This document shows, piece by piece, positions 34,797 to 42,251 of a DNA stretch of 64,000 bases (the first letter of the stretch is position 1; every line of letters begins with the position of its first letter). The notes below the pieces were generated by a model. That model had not been told where the DNA came from and made no database searches. It saw nothing but the letters and a program-made list of their open reading frames with translations. Position numbers and translations under genes: made by a program. The DNA lies in assembly GCF_018130955.1 (NCBI RefSeq), contig NZ_JAFCJM010000018.1:61476-125475 (forward strand), given 5' to 3'. Source of the DNA: Bradyrhizobium liaoningense. GTDB lineage: Bacteria; Pseudomonadota; Alphaproteobacteria; Rhizobiales; Xanthobacteraceae.

Positions 34797-36566
34797 TCAA
34801 TCGGGCAGACCGGCCATGCGGAGGCCATCCAGATAGTGCGCGAAGCTTGCCGTGTCGCCGAACAGGTGGGTTTCTCGCACAAATGCTATCGACGTGCTTG
34901 GTCGCTTGGCCTGCAGTTCTTGGATGCAATTCCTGGCCTCGTCGAGCCTGCCAAGCTGGGCCAGAGCCGCGATCAACACGGTATACCGCGACCATTGGAA
35001 ATTCGGCTGCTGCAGCGCGCGCCTCGCCCATTCGGCGGCTTCCTCGTAGCGTTTCAGAAAATACGCAGCATCCGCAAGCCGCACCAGAAATGATCCCATG
35101 TTTGGATCATGCGGACTTAGCCGTATCGCCGCTGTCAGATGGGGGATGCTCTCCTCTGCGCGTCCCGAGAATACGAGCGTCGCGCCCAGGCCGTAATGTG
35201 CGAGTGCCAGTGAAGGGTTCAGCTCCAAGGCTGTCTTCAGCTCGCGGAATGCAGCGTCATATGCGCGGCGCATGTAGTAGGCCCGCCCCAACGTACAGTG
35301 CGCGCCAGCATCTTCGGCGTCGAGCGCCACTGCCCGCAGCGCCGGTGCGAGTGCCTTCTCGCGATTGTCCGAAATGGAATCTGCGAAACCGTAGACGCCC
35401 TCGTAGTAATAGGTCTCGGCGAGCCCGGAATGTGCGGGCCCGAGCTGCGGGTCCATCGCGATTGCCTGTGCAAAATATTGCCGCGCGCGCTGCAGGTCGT
35501 CCTTGGTGTACTCATAAAGGTGCGACATGCCGCGCTGGTAGAGATCCCATGCGTCGAGATTGTCCGGACGCTTGCCGGCCGAGCGCCGGCGCTCGACCTT
35601 TCCGAGCTCCGGCTCGACAGCGCCGATGATTGTCTCCGTGATCTCGTCCTGCATGGCGAATATGTCGGACAGTTCGCGATCGTAGCGCTTTGCCCAAAGC
35701 TGTCTTCCGGAGGTTCCCTCCGCTAGCTGGGCGCTGATCCGGACGCGCTCCCCAACCTTGCGGACGCTGCCCTCGAGCACGTAGCGCACGCCGAGTTCGT
35801 GCGCGACCTGCTTAACGTCGGTCGAGCGCCCCTTGTAAGCAAAGGATGAATTCCGCGCTATGACGAAGAGCCAGCGCGCGCGTGACAGCCCTGTGATGAT
35901 GTCCTCGGTCATGCCGTCGGCGAAATAGTCTTGCTCGGGATCGCCGCTCATGTTTGTGAACGGCAAGACGGCGATCGAGGGCTTGTCGGGAAGCGCCAAG
36001 GGACGTGCGAAGGCTGGTCGTATCTGCGCTGCCTCGCCGCTGAGCCGCACCCGGTAGACCCGCACCGGCCAGGCGATGTTCTTGAGTTGCTGTTCGCCGG
36101 CATCCTCAAAGGCGATGTCGAGCCTGCCTCGCGCATCTTCCTGCACGCGGCCCGAAACGCAGATCCCACCCGGTTCAGCGAGGCCCTCCAGACGGGCTGC
36201 CACGTTCACGCCATCGCCGTAGATGTCGCCTCCGTCGATGATGATATCGCCGACATTGATGCCAACGCGAAACTCGATCCGTCTCTCCGGGGGGACGTCG
36301 GCATTTCTCTCGAGCATGCCGCGCTGGATATCGACGGCGCAACGCAGTGCGTCGACCACGCTGGCGAACTCGGCCAGCATGCCGTCGCCTGTCGTCTTGA
36401 CGATCCGTCCCAGGTGTTCCTCGATCCTGGGATCGATATGCGCATGGCGATGAGCCTTCAATTGGGCAAGCGTGCCCTCTTCGTCGGCGCTCATCAGCCG
36501 GCTATAGCCAGCGACGTCGGCCGCCAGGATTGCCGCTAGCCGTCGCTGCACGCGCTCGCCAGCCAT
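34797..36566 (-). CDS. Adenylate/guanylate cyclase with TolB-like and TPR domains
   Basis: A 589-aa cytoplasmic protein in three parts. The N-terminal class III cyclase domain has D17 (AADVAGYSRLM), K57 and D61 (KTTGDG), and N121/R125 (GDGVNVAARLE), so both metal Asp and the transition-state pair are present and it should be active. From about residue 194 a TolB/FlgO-like domain follows (KPSIAVLPFTNMSGDPEQDYFADGMTEDI). From about 340 there are TPR repeats. Rhizobial genomes hold many such cyclases with unknown inputs. It stands alone, and no membrane helix is predicted. Confidence 0.88.
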   Translation of the reverse strand: MAGERVQRRLAAILAADVAGYSRLMSADEEGTLAQLKAHRHAHIDPRIEEHLGRIVKTTGDGMLAEFASVVDALRCAVDIQRGMLERNADVPPERRIEFRVGINVGDIIIDGGDIYGDGVNVAARLEGLAEPGGICVSGRVQEDARGRLDIAFEDAGEQQLKNIAWPVRVYRVRLSGEAAQIRPAFARPLALPDKPSIAVLPFTNMSGDPEQDYFADGMTEDIITGLSRARWLFVIARNSSFAYKGRSTDVKQVAHELGVRYVLEGSVRKVGERVRISAQLAEGTSGRQLWAKRYDRELSDIFAMQDEITETIIGAVEPELGKVERRRSAGKRPDNLDAWDLYQRGMSHLYEYTKDDLQRARQYFAQAIAMDPQLGPAHSGLAETYYYEGVYGFADSISDNREKALAPALRAVALDAEDAGAHCTLGRAYYMRRAYDAAFRELKTALELNPSLALAHYGLGATLVFSGRAEESIPHLTAAIRLSPHDPNMGSFLVRLADAAYFLKRYEEAAEWARRALQQPNFQWSRYTVLIAALAQLGRLDEARNCIQELQAKRPSTSIAFVRETHLFGDTASFAHYLDGLRMAGLPD

Positions 36567-36788
36567 GGCACGCCTCTCATCCGTCGGAGGATATTACACG
36601 GTTCCGGTTGCGCGGGACATGAGGCGAAATAGTTGCAATCCATCACCGCTGGCCGACGTCCAAAACGGCGCCCTCGAACGACCAGAAGACCCATTCGTTC
36701 GCCGTTGTTATCCGACTTGTAAGCGCTATCGTGCACAAGCGGCGAAGCCGCGACATTCACCCATGAATTGCAAATATGGGAGACTCGC

Positions 36789-37064
36789 ATGAAATTCATA
36801 ATTGCTTGGTCTGTACCTCAAGGCACTTTCAATGCAGCAGTCGCGCGCTTCCTGGAAACCGGCGGCGCACCACCCGATGGCGTCAAGATGTTGGGGCATT
36901 GGCATGGCATGAATGGCCAGGGATTTGCGATCTCCGAATCGGGTGATCCAAAGGCCATGTATCGTTGGGTCGCCCAATGGTCTGACCTGCTTCCGTTGAC
37001 CGTCACGCCTTGCCTGGAAGACGCGGACGCGGGCGAGGTCATGGCGTCGCTTCCCAAACGCTGA
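36789..37064 (+). CDS. DUF3303 domain protein
   Basis: A 91-aa small alpha/beta protein starting MKFIIAWSVP, followed by FLETGGAPPDGVKMLGHWHGMNGQGFAISESGD and YRWVAQWSDLLPLTVTPCLED. These are the marks of the DUF3303 family, resembling small dimeric ferredoxin-fold proteins of unknown role. The ATG at 36789 is preceded by GGGAGA. It is a single gene divergent from the cyclase. Confidence 0.75.
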   Translation: MKFIIAWSVPQGTFNAAVARFLETGGAPPDGVKMLGHWHGMNGQGFAISESGDPKAMYRWVAQWSDLLPLTVTPCLEDADAGEVMASLPKR

Positions 37065-37083
37065 CGTTCATCCCGATCACAGC

Positions 37084-37109
37084 CACCGCCGCCGGGTTCG
37101 GCGGCGGTG
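37084..37109. terminator. Hairpin between convergent genes
   Basis: CACCGCCGCC-GGGTTC-GGCGGCGGTG is a perfect 10-bp stem in the gap between the DUF3303 gene and the oppositely oriented ABC permease gene. No T-run is present on either strand, so any terminator role is uncertain. Confidence 0.45.
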
Positions 37110-37173
37110 CGAGCCGAAGCAGGCGCGAGTTCGTCCCGGGCGCCCAGGCTGGGCGAGGGGGCGAAGCAGTGGA

Positions 37174-38202
37174 TCAATCGGCCGTCTTCTCGCGCAACCG
37201 CTGCGCATAGACATTGATCACGAGCGCGGCGAGCAGGATCAGGCCGCGGATCAGGATCTTCAGGAAGCTATCGATATTGACGTGGTCGAGCCCGTTGTTG
37301 AGCACGCCGAGGACGAAGAGGCCGACGATGGTGTTGCCGATGCCGCCGCGGCCGCCGAACAGGCTGGTGCCGCCGACCACCACGGCGGCGATGGAATCCA
37401 GAAGATAGGTGTCGAACTCATTCTGCTGCGCGCTACCGAAATGGGCGACGCCGAGCATGCCGCCGATGCCGGAGCAGACCGCCGAGATCACCATCACGGT
37501 GCCCAGGATCAGCTTGACGTTGAGGCCGGAATATTCGGCCGCCTCGCGGTTCCCGCCGACCATGTAGACGTAGCGGCCGAACCGCGTGTAGGTGAGGACG
37601 AGGTGGCCTGCGAGCAGCATGATGGCCGCGACGATCACGATCCAGGGGATGCCGCCGATCGAGCCCGAGCCGAGCGTCGAGATTAGGCTCGGTACCTTGT
37701 AGGCGATCTGTCCGCGCACCAGCAGCGCCGAGATGCCGGCCGCGATCTGCATCATCGCCAGCGTCATGATGAAGGAGGGGATGCCGATCACCGTCAGCCC
37801 CAGCGCGTTGACGAGACCGAGCAACGCGCAGAGCAGGATCGACAGCAGGATCGCGACTGCGCCGGGTAGGGGCACGTTGGCGATGTTGACGTAGGATTCC
37901 TGGAGCGTGAAGTAGGCCACGGCGATGCCGGTGACGTTGGCGATGCTGGCGATCGAGAGATCGATCTCCGCACACAGGATCACGAAGGTGAGGCCGACCG
38001 CGATGATCCCGGTCACCGACACCTGCGTCAGGATGTTGCCGAGATTGTCTAGCGTTGCAAAGGACGGGCTCGCGAAGGCGAAGAAGAGGCTCAGGAAGAT
38101 CAGGGTCAGGAACGGCGCGATGTTGCGCATCTGCGAGCGCAGGAACGGACCGATGCCGCGCGCCTTGCGATCCGCAGCCAAAGCCGTCTCACTGCTCGCC
38201 AT
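37174..38202 (-). CDS. Sugar ABC transporter permease (ribose type)
   Basis: A 342-aa inner-membrane permease with about ten helices of the RbsC/BPD_transp_2 family. Conserved parts are LTFVILCAEIDLSIASIANVTG, the GIPSFIMTLAMM region and GRYVYMVGGNREAAEYSGLNV, the coupling loop to the ATPase. It is the last gene of a three-gene set with an ATPase and a binding protein, all on the minus strand. The sugar cannot be told from the sequence. Confidence 0.9.
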   Translation of the reverse strand: MASSETALAADRKARGIGPFLRSQMRNIAPFLTLIFLSLFFAFASPSFATLDNLGNILTQVSVTGIIAVGLTFVILCAEIDLSIASIANVTGIAVAYFTLQESYVNIANVPLPGAVAILLSILLCALLGLVNALGLTVIGIPSFIMTLAMMQIAAGISALLVRGQIAYKVPSLISTLGSGSIGGIPWIVIVAAIMLLAGHLVLTYTRFGRYVYMVGGNREAAEYSGLNVKLILGTVMVISAVCSGIGGMLGVAHFGSAQQNEFDTYLLDSIAAVVVGGTSLFGGRGGIGNTIVGLFVLGVLNNGLDHVNIDSFLKILIRGLILLAALVINVYAQRLREKTAD

Positions 38203-38214
38203 TGTGCTTCTCCG

Positions 38215-39717
38215 TCACGCCGCCTCCAGCAGGCGGTCTTTGCTGACCGGTTCGTTCGTGAATTCACGCACCAGCGCGCCGCGCTTGAGCACGAGGATGC
38301 GGTCGGCCAGCGACAGCACCGTCTCCGGCTCGGTGGACAGGACGATGATCGCCAGCCCCCTGGCGCGGAGATCCCGCACGATATTGATAACGTCGTTCTT
38401 GGCCCCGACATCCATGCCGCGCGTCGGCTCGCAGAGAACCAGCAGTTTTGGCGGATAGGTCAGCCATTTCGCCAGTGCGACCTTCTGCTGATTGCCGCCG
38501 GAGAGCATGCCGAGGTCGAGGGCAACGACCGGCGGCCTGATCTGTAATTGCTCGACCTGGTGCTTGGCGATCTCCCGCTCGCGCGCCGGCTTGAGCAGGA
38601 GAGCGGAGATGCGGTCCAGAATGCTGATCGAGACGTTCTTGTAGACCGGCTCCTGGTGGAACAGCATCGCGCGCCGGCTCTCGGGTACCAGCGCCACGCC
38701 GGCGCGCCGCGCCGCCGCCGTGCTGGCAAAACTCTTGGCCGCGCCGTCGACGATGAGCGCGCCGCTGTCCGGCTTCAGCTTGCCGAACAGGATGCGGGAC
38801 AATTCCTGCTGGCCGCAGCCCATGAAGCCGTAGATGCCGAGCACCTCGCCGGCGCGCGCCTCGAACGAGACGTCCTGCAGGCTGCGGGCGAGGGAGAGCT
38901 GGTCGACCTTCAAGACCACCGGACCGTCGCTTGGCTTCGGCAGGCTGAGGTCGTCGGTGTAGCTGTGCTCCAGCACCTCGCCGCCGCGGCCGATCATGGC
39001 CTCGATCAGCGCGCCCTTGGTGGTGGCAGCCGAGGCCGTCTCGGCGACCTTGCGGCCGTTACGGAACACGGTGACGGTGTCGGAGACGCGAAGGATGTCC
39101 TCGATGAAATGCGAGATGAAGACGATGCCGGTGCCTTCGTCGCGCAGGCGCCGCAGCGTCGTGAACAGGCGCTCGACCTCGGGCGGGGAGAGGGCGGAGG
39201 TCGGCTCGTCCAGGATGACGATGCGGGCGCCCGAAAACAGCACGCGGGCGATCTCGATGAGCTGCTGGAGCCCGATCGGCAGGTCGCCGAGCCGCGACAT
39301 CGGGTCGACGTTGATGCCGAAGCGCGCGAGCTGCTCGCCGGCCTCCCGCGCCATGCGCCGCCACTGCACGATGCCGAGCCGGTTGGTCGGCTGGTTGCCC
39401 AGGAAGACGTTCTCGGCGACCGTCAGGTCGGGCGCGACGCTGAGCTCCTGATGCACCATGGCGATCCCGGCTGCATGGGCGTCACGGGCCGAGCGAAAGC
39501 GGGTTTCCTGGCCATTGACCAGGAAACGGCCGGAGAATTCGGGGTGCACGCCGGCGATGATCTTCATCAGCGTGCTTTTTCCGGCGCCGTTCTCGCCGAC
39601 GAGACCGTGGATCTCGCCGGCGTAGAGCGCGAAGTCGACACCACGAAGCGCTTCGACACCGCCGAAGCTCTTCGTGATGCCCTGCAGTTCGAGGATCGGC
39701 GAGCGTGCCTGCTGCAT
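38215..39717 (-). CDS. Sugar ABC transporter ATP-binding protein (ribose type, duplicated ATPase)
   Basis: A 500-aa RbsA-type protein with two ATPase domains in tandem. Domain 1 has Walker A GENGAGKST, signature LPIGLQQLIEIARVL and Walker B IVILDEPTSAL. Domain 2 has a degenerate Walker A (GFMGCGQQE) and signature MLSGGNQQKVALAKWL, as usual for the family. I chose the ATG at 39717; a GTG at 39753 lies inside the upstream gene. It energises import through the permease at 37174. Confidence 0.9.
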   Translation of the reverse strand: MQQARSPILELQGITKSFGGVEALRGVDFALYAGEIHGLVGENGAGKSTLMKIIAGVHPEFSGRFLVNGQETRFRSARDAHAAGIAMVHQELSVAPDLTVAENVFLGNQPTNRLGIVQWRRMAREAGEQLARFGINVDPMSRLGDLPIGLQQLIEIARVLFSGARIVILDEPTSALSPPEVERLFTTLRRLRDEGTGIVFISHFIEDILRVSDTVTVFRNGRKVAETASAATTKGALIEAMIGRGGEVLEHSYTDDLSLPKPSDGPVVLKVDQLSLARSLQDVSFEARAGEVLGIYGFMGCGQQELSRILFGKLKPDSGALIVDGAAKSFASTAAARRAGVALVPESRRAMLFHQEPVYKNVSISILDRISALLLKPAREREIAKHQVEQLQIRPPVVALDLGMLSGGNQQKVALAKWLTYPPKLLVLCEPTRGMDVGAKNDVINIVRDLRARGLAIIVLSTEPETVLSLADRILVLKRGALVREFTNEPVSKDRLLEAA

Positions 39718-39725
39718 CGAGCGAA

Positions 39726-40748
39726 CTAGATCAGGAAGTGATCTTCCATCCACTGCATGCCTGGGGCGTTCGCCTTGGTCACGACCGGGCCGTCCGTCAC
39801 CACGCTCTTCGGAATGCCCTGTCCGCTCTTCTCGCCACCGACGACAGCGGCCACGCCGGCGATGATGGCGCCACCATGGATGCGGCAGGACGGATTGCGC
39901 ACGGTCGCAAACATGCGGCCTTCGCTCACCGCCTGGATCGCCGGCGGCATGGCGTCGACACCGCCGATCAGGATGTTGGTGCGGTTGCGCGCCTTCATGA
40001 TGTTGGCGGCGGCGAGCGCCATGTCGTCATTGTGGAAGAAGGCGGCGTCGATCTGCGGGTATTTTGTCAGATAGGTCTCCCACAGACGCGCGGCCTTGGA
40101 GACGTCCCAATCGGCCGGCTGGGTGTCGAGCACCTCGATGTTCGGAAATTGCTTGACGACCGAGTTGAAACCCTTGGCGCGGCCCTGTGCACCGGTATGG
40201 CCGAGCGCGCCTTGCGTCATGATGATCTTGCCCTTGCCACCCATGGCGTTGCACAGCGCCTGCGTCACGGAGGCGCCCATGAACTCGTTGTCGGGCGCGA
40301 GGAAGGAGTGGACGTTGATCTGATCGAGCGGAGCAATCAGCGTGTCCATGTCGATCACGGGCGTGCCGGCGTCGATCATCTTCTGCACGGGCTGGGTGAG
40401 GGTGCCGATGCCGAAAGCCTGGATCGCGACAAAGTCCCACTTCTGCGAGGCCATGTTGTCGATCGCGGCGCGCTGCTTCACCGCATCGAGCTGGCCGTCG
40501 AACCAGGTGACCTCGACGTTGAACAGCTTGCCCCAGAATTCCGCGGCCTGTTTGCCCTGGGCGCACCAGGTGGCCTGCAGGCCTGCATTGGAGAACGCCG
40601 CCTTCAACGGCTTCTCGGATCGTCCGACTTCGGCGGCCAGCGCTGGGTTTATGCCCATGCTGCCGAGGATGGCAGTCGCGGCGCCGGCGGTCGCTGCCGC
40701 CTGTAGAAGATCGCGCCTGGTCTTCGAGAAATCTTTCGTCCCGGACAT
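39726..40748 (-). CDS. Sugar ABC transporter substrate-binding protein, Tat-exported
   Basis: A 340-aa periplasmic binding protein of the LacI/ribose-binding type. The N-terminus has a twin-arginine signal (R11-R12 in SKTRRDLLQ, then a hydrophobic AAATAGAATAIL) with a cleavage region around ALA. The body has AAFSNAGLQATWCAQ, the hinge-type IDMDTLIAPLDQ and HNDDMALAAANIMKA. Export in folded form by Tat is less common for this family but known. It is the first gene of the ABC set, so it is likely the most expressed. Confidence 0.88.
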   Translation of the reverse strand: MSGTKDFSKTRRDLLQAAATAGAATAILGSMGINPALAAEVGRSEKPLKAAFSNAGLQATWCAQGKQAAEFWGKLFNVEVTWFDGQLDAVKQRAAIDNMASQKWDFVAIQAFGIGTLTQPVQKMIDAGTPVIDMDTLIAPLDQINVHSFLAPDNEFMGASVTQALCNAMGGKGKIIMTQGALGHTGAQGRAKGFNSVVKQFPNIEVLDTQPADWDVSKAARLWETYLTKYPQIDAAFFHNDDMALAAANIMKARNRTNILIGGVDAMPPAIQAVSEGRMFATVRNPSCRIHGGAIIAGVAAVVGGEKSGQGIPKSVVTDGPVVTKANAPGMQWMEDHFLI

Positions 40749-40892
40749 CGCTCGCTCCCATGATCTTTTGCGTTGGCAGCGTCTTTGCTTGCGCTACCAA
40801 GGAGGGCAGTGTCTCACAATCGAAGGGTCCACGCTACCCGTCACGCAATTGCGCGGAAATCTGACGCAGCCGCGTTGGTGCAATGCGAAGCT

Positions 40893-41297
40893 TCAGGCAG
40901 GACTCTCGACGAAGGCCGCGATGTCGATGAGTAATTTTTGCCAGGCATCATCGATGGCGGGCGACCATTCGTCGGCAAGTACGTCATGTAGCGTGTCCCG
41001 AATGATGCGGAAGAAGTCGATGAAGAGATCGCGCTGTGTCCCATAAGCGTCATGCGAGGACACTTCGCATGCGATCATGCGGAAATGCCCGCTGCGCGCG
41101 CCTGCGAAATCAAGAAGCGCCTCGATCGTCAGCGCCAGCATCGATCCCCTGACGAGATCGCCGCCTTCGGTGCGAAACATCGCCTCGGCTTCCGGGCGGT
41201 CGCGAAACAGACGCCGATAGACAAGCGGTGTCAGATCCTCGCAGCGATCGGCCGCAAGTTCGAAGCTTCGTTCGATCGGATTGGGGGAGACATTCAT
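40893..41297 (-). CDS. Globin family protein
   Basis: A 134-aa haem protein of bacterial globin type: RSFELAADRCEDLTPLVYRRLFRDRPEAEAMF (A-C helices with the CD Phe), an E-F region up to ARSGHFRMIACEVSSHDAYG with the likely proximal His, and the G/H helices FFRIIRDTLHDVL and AWQKLLIDIAAF. It may bind oxygen or nitric oxide. The ATG at 41297 lacks a strong ribosome site; a longer frame starts at 41342 and would run through the terminator-like region. It has no clear operon partner. Confidence 0.72.
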   Translation of the reverse strand: MNVSPNPIERSFELAADRCEDLTPLVYRRLFRDRPEAEAMFRTEGGDLVRGSMLALTIEALLDFAGARSGHFRMIACEVSSHDAYGTQRDLFIDFFRIIRDTLHDVLADEWSPAIDDAWQKLLIDIAAFVESPA

Positions 41298-41340
41298 TTG
41301 TGTGGCGCCAGCGCGGCACAAACACGCGCTACAAAAAGGC

Positions 41341-41369
41341 AAAAAAAGAGCGGGGCCCTAGCCCCGCTC
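41341..41369 (-). terminator. Strong orphan Rho-independent terminator
   Basis: On the minus strand GAGCGGGGC-TAGG-GCCCCGCTC is followed by seven T. The stem of nine GC-rich pairs is perfect and AAAAA precedes it. It lies upstream of the globin gene, and no confident gene on the minus strand ends here. It must therefore end a transcript starting in the 41370-41600 region. Confidence 0.85.
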
Positions 41370-41540
41370 AAAAATTGTGTCGACCCTATTATCCCCGATA
41401 TCTGAAGATTTGCTCTTGATTGACGGGGCGACGCTGCGTTTTGCGCGCCAGGGGCTCCTCCCGAGACTTGGACCACCAGACTTCGACCTCGCGGCCAGCC
41501 TGAGCAGATGAATGCTAGATGAACTTTTCTCACTTGTCAT
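41358..41540 (-). CDS. Possible 60-aa protein or transcript body before the orphan terminator
   Basis: A frame from ATG 41540 (MTSEKSSSSIHLLRLAARSK...) to a TAG that lies in the loop of the terminator at 41341. It is basic and Ser-rich with no helix or known domain. There is no good ribosome site, and the stop inside a terminator is unusual. The segment may instead be a small RNA. Low confidence as a protein. Confidence 0.25.
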   Translation of the reverse strand: MTSEKSSSSIHLLRLAARSKSGGPSLGRSPWRAKRSVAPSIKSKSSDIGDNRVDTIFERG

Positions 41541-41788
41541 CAATTTCAGCAACGATTGTTCAAAATAAGAGCAGTGGACGAAATGTTCGTAATACTAATC
41601 CAATAAACTATTGAAAAGTATGAGAAATTGATCGATCTGGTGGGTTGGTAGGGCATTCCCAGCGTGCTCGTTCAAGCCCCAGCGCGGGGTGCGCAACACA
41701 ATCTCCCACAAATTTGTCGTGGCCCAAGCTGGCGTGCGAAGTGGTCTCGACTTGGGAAGAGCGCGGTGTTTAGTTGGTAGGCGAACGA

Positions 41789-42166
41789 ATGGTTCGGCGA
41801 ATGCGCGCGCGGCTGCAGAAATTCTTGCCCATTGTCCTGATCGCCTTGGCGATGCAGGTGCTGGCGCCGATTGCCGCCTGCTGGGCGGCGGGCGCGGCCG
41901 TTGCCGATCCCCTCCAGAACGCCGTCATCTGCCACACCAGCGATTCCTCGGGCTCCGGTCCGGCCGACCAGACTGGCGCGCATGCTGGGGCCTGCGCGAT
42001 GTGCTGCGTGGCGCAGGCGAGCGCATCGCTTGATTCGCCGCAGCCGACGTTCTTTGGCCCCGTCCGCCACGCCGTGCGCGTGGCGTGGCACGATGTTACC
42101 GGCAGCATCGTCACGTCGCATGGCGGCTCCAACGCGCAGGCGCGCGCACCGCCGCAATTTTCCTGA
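41789..42166 (+). CDS. DUF2946 family protein, head of the copper operon
   Basis: A 125-aa protein with an N-terminal hydrophobic helix (FLPIVLIALAMQVLAPIAACWA) and a C-terminal region outside the cytoplasm. The latter contains VICHTSDSSG and HAGACAMCCVAQA, a set of His, Cys and Met residues that could bind copper. This arrangement fits DUF2946, a family found at the head of copper or TonB receptor operons. The ATG at 41789 has TAGGCGA upstream; a TTG at 41774 is in frame. It is followed 85 bp later by the TonB receptor. Confidence 0.72.
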   Translation: MVRRMRARLQKFLPIVLIALAMQVLAPIAACWAAGAAVADPLQNAVICHTSDSSGSGPADQTGAHAGACAMCCVAQASASLDSPQPTFFGPVRHAVRVAWHDVTGSIVTSHGGSNAQARAPPQFS

Positions 42167-42251
42167 CGACCCTCGTGGTCGCCGCGGTGCATCCGCAGGC
42201 GACTGATGCAGTCGAAAGACCGGCCCCCGTGCCGGCGTCAGGAAATTTACG

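Larger units (their letters stand above)
41298..41788. other. Long AT-richer intergenic region
   Basis: Nearly 500 bases between the globin gene and the copper operon. It holds a strong minus-strand terminator (41341-41369), a weak 60-codon frame ending in that terminator, and an AT-rich tract (about 41520-41640) that could carry promoters in both directions. No other gene is evident. Confidence 0.7.
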
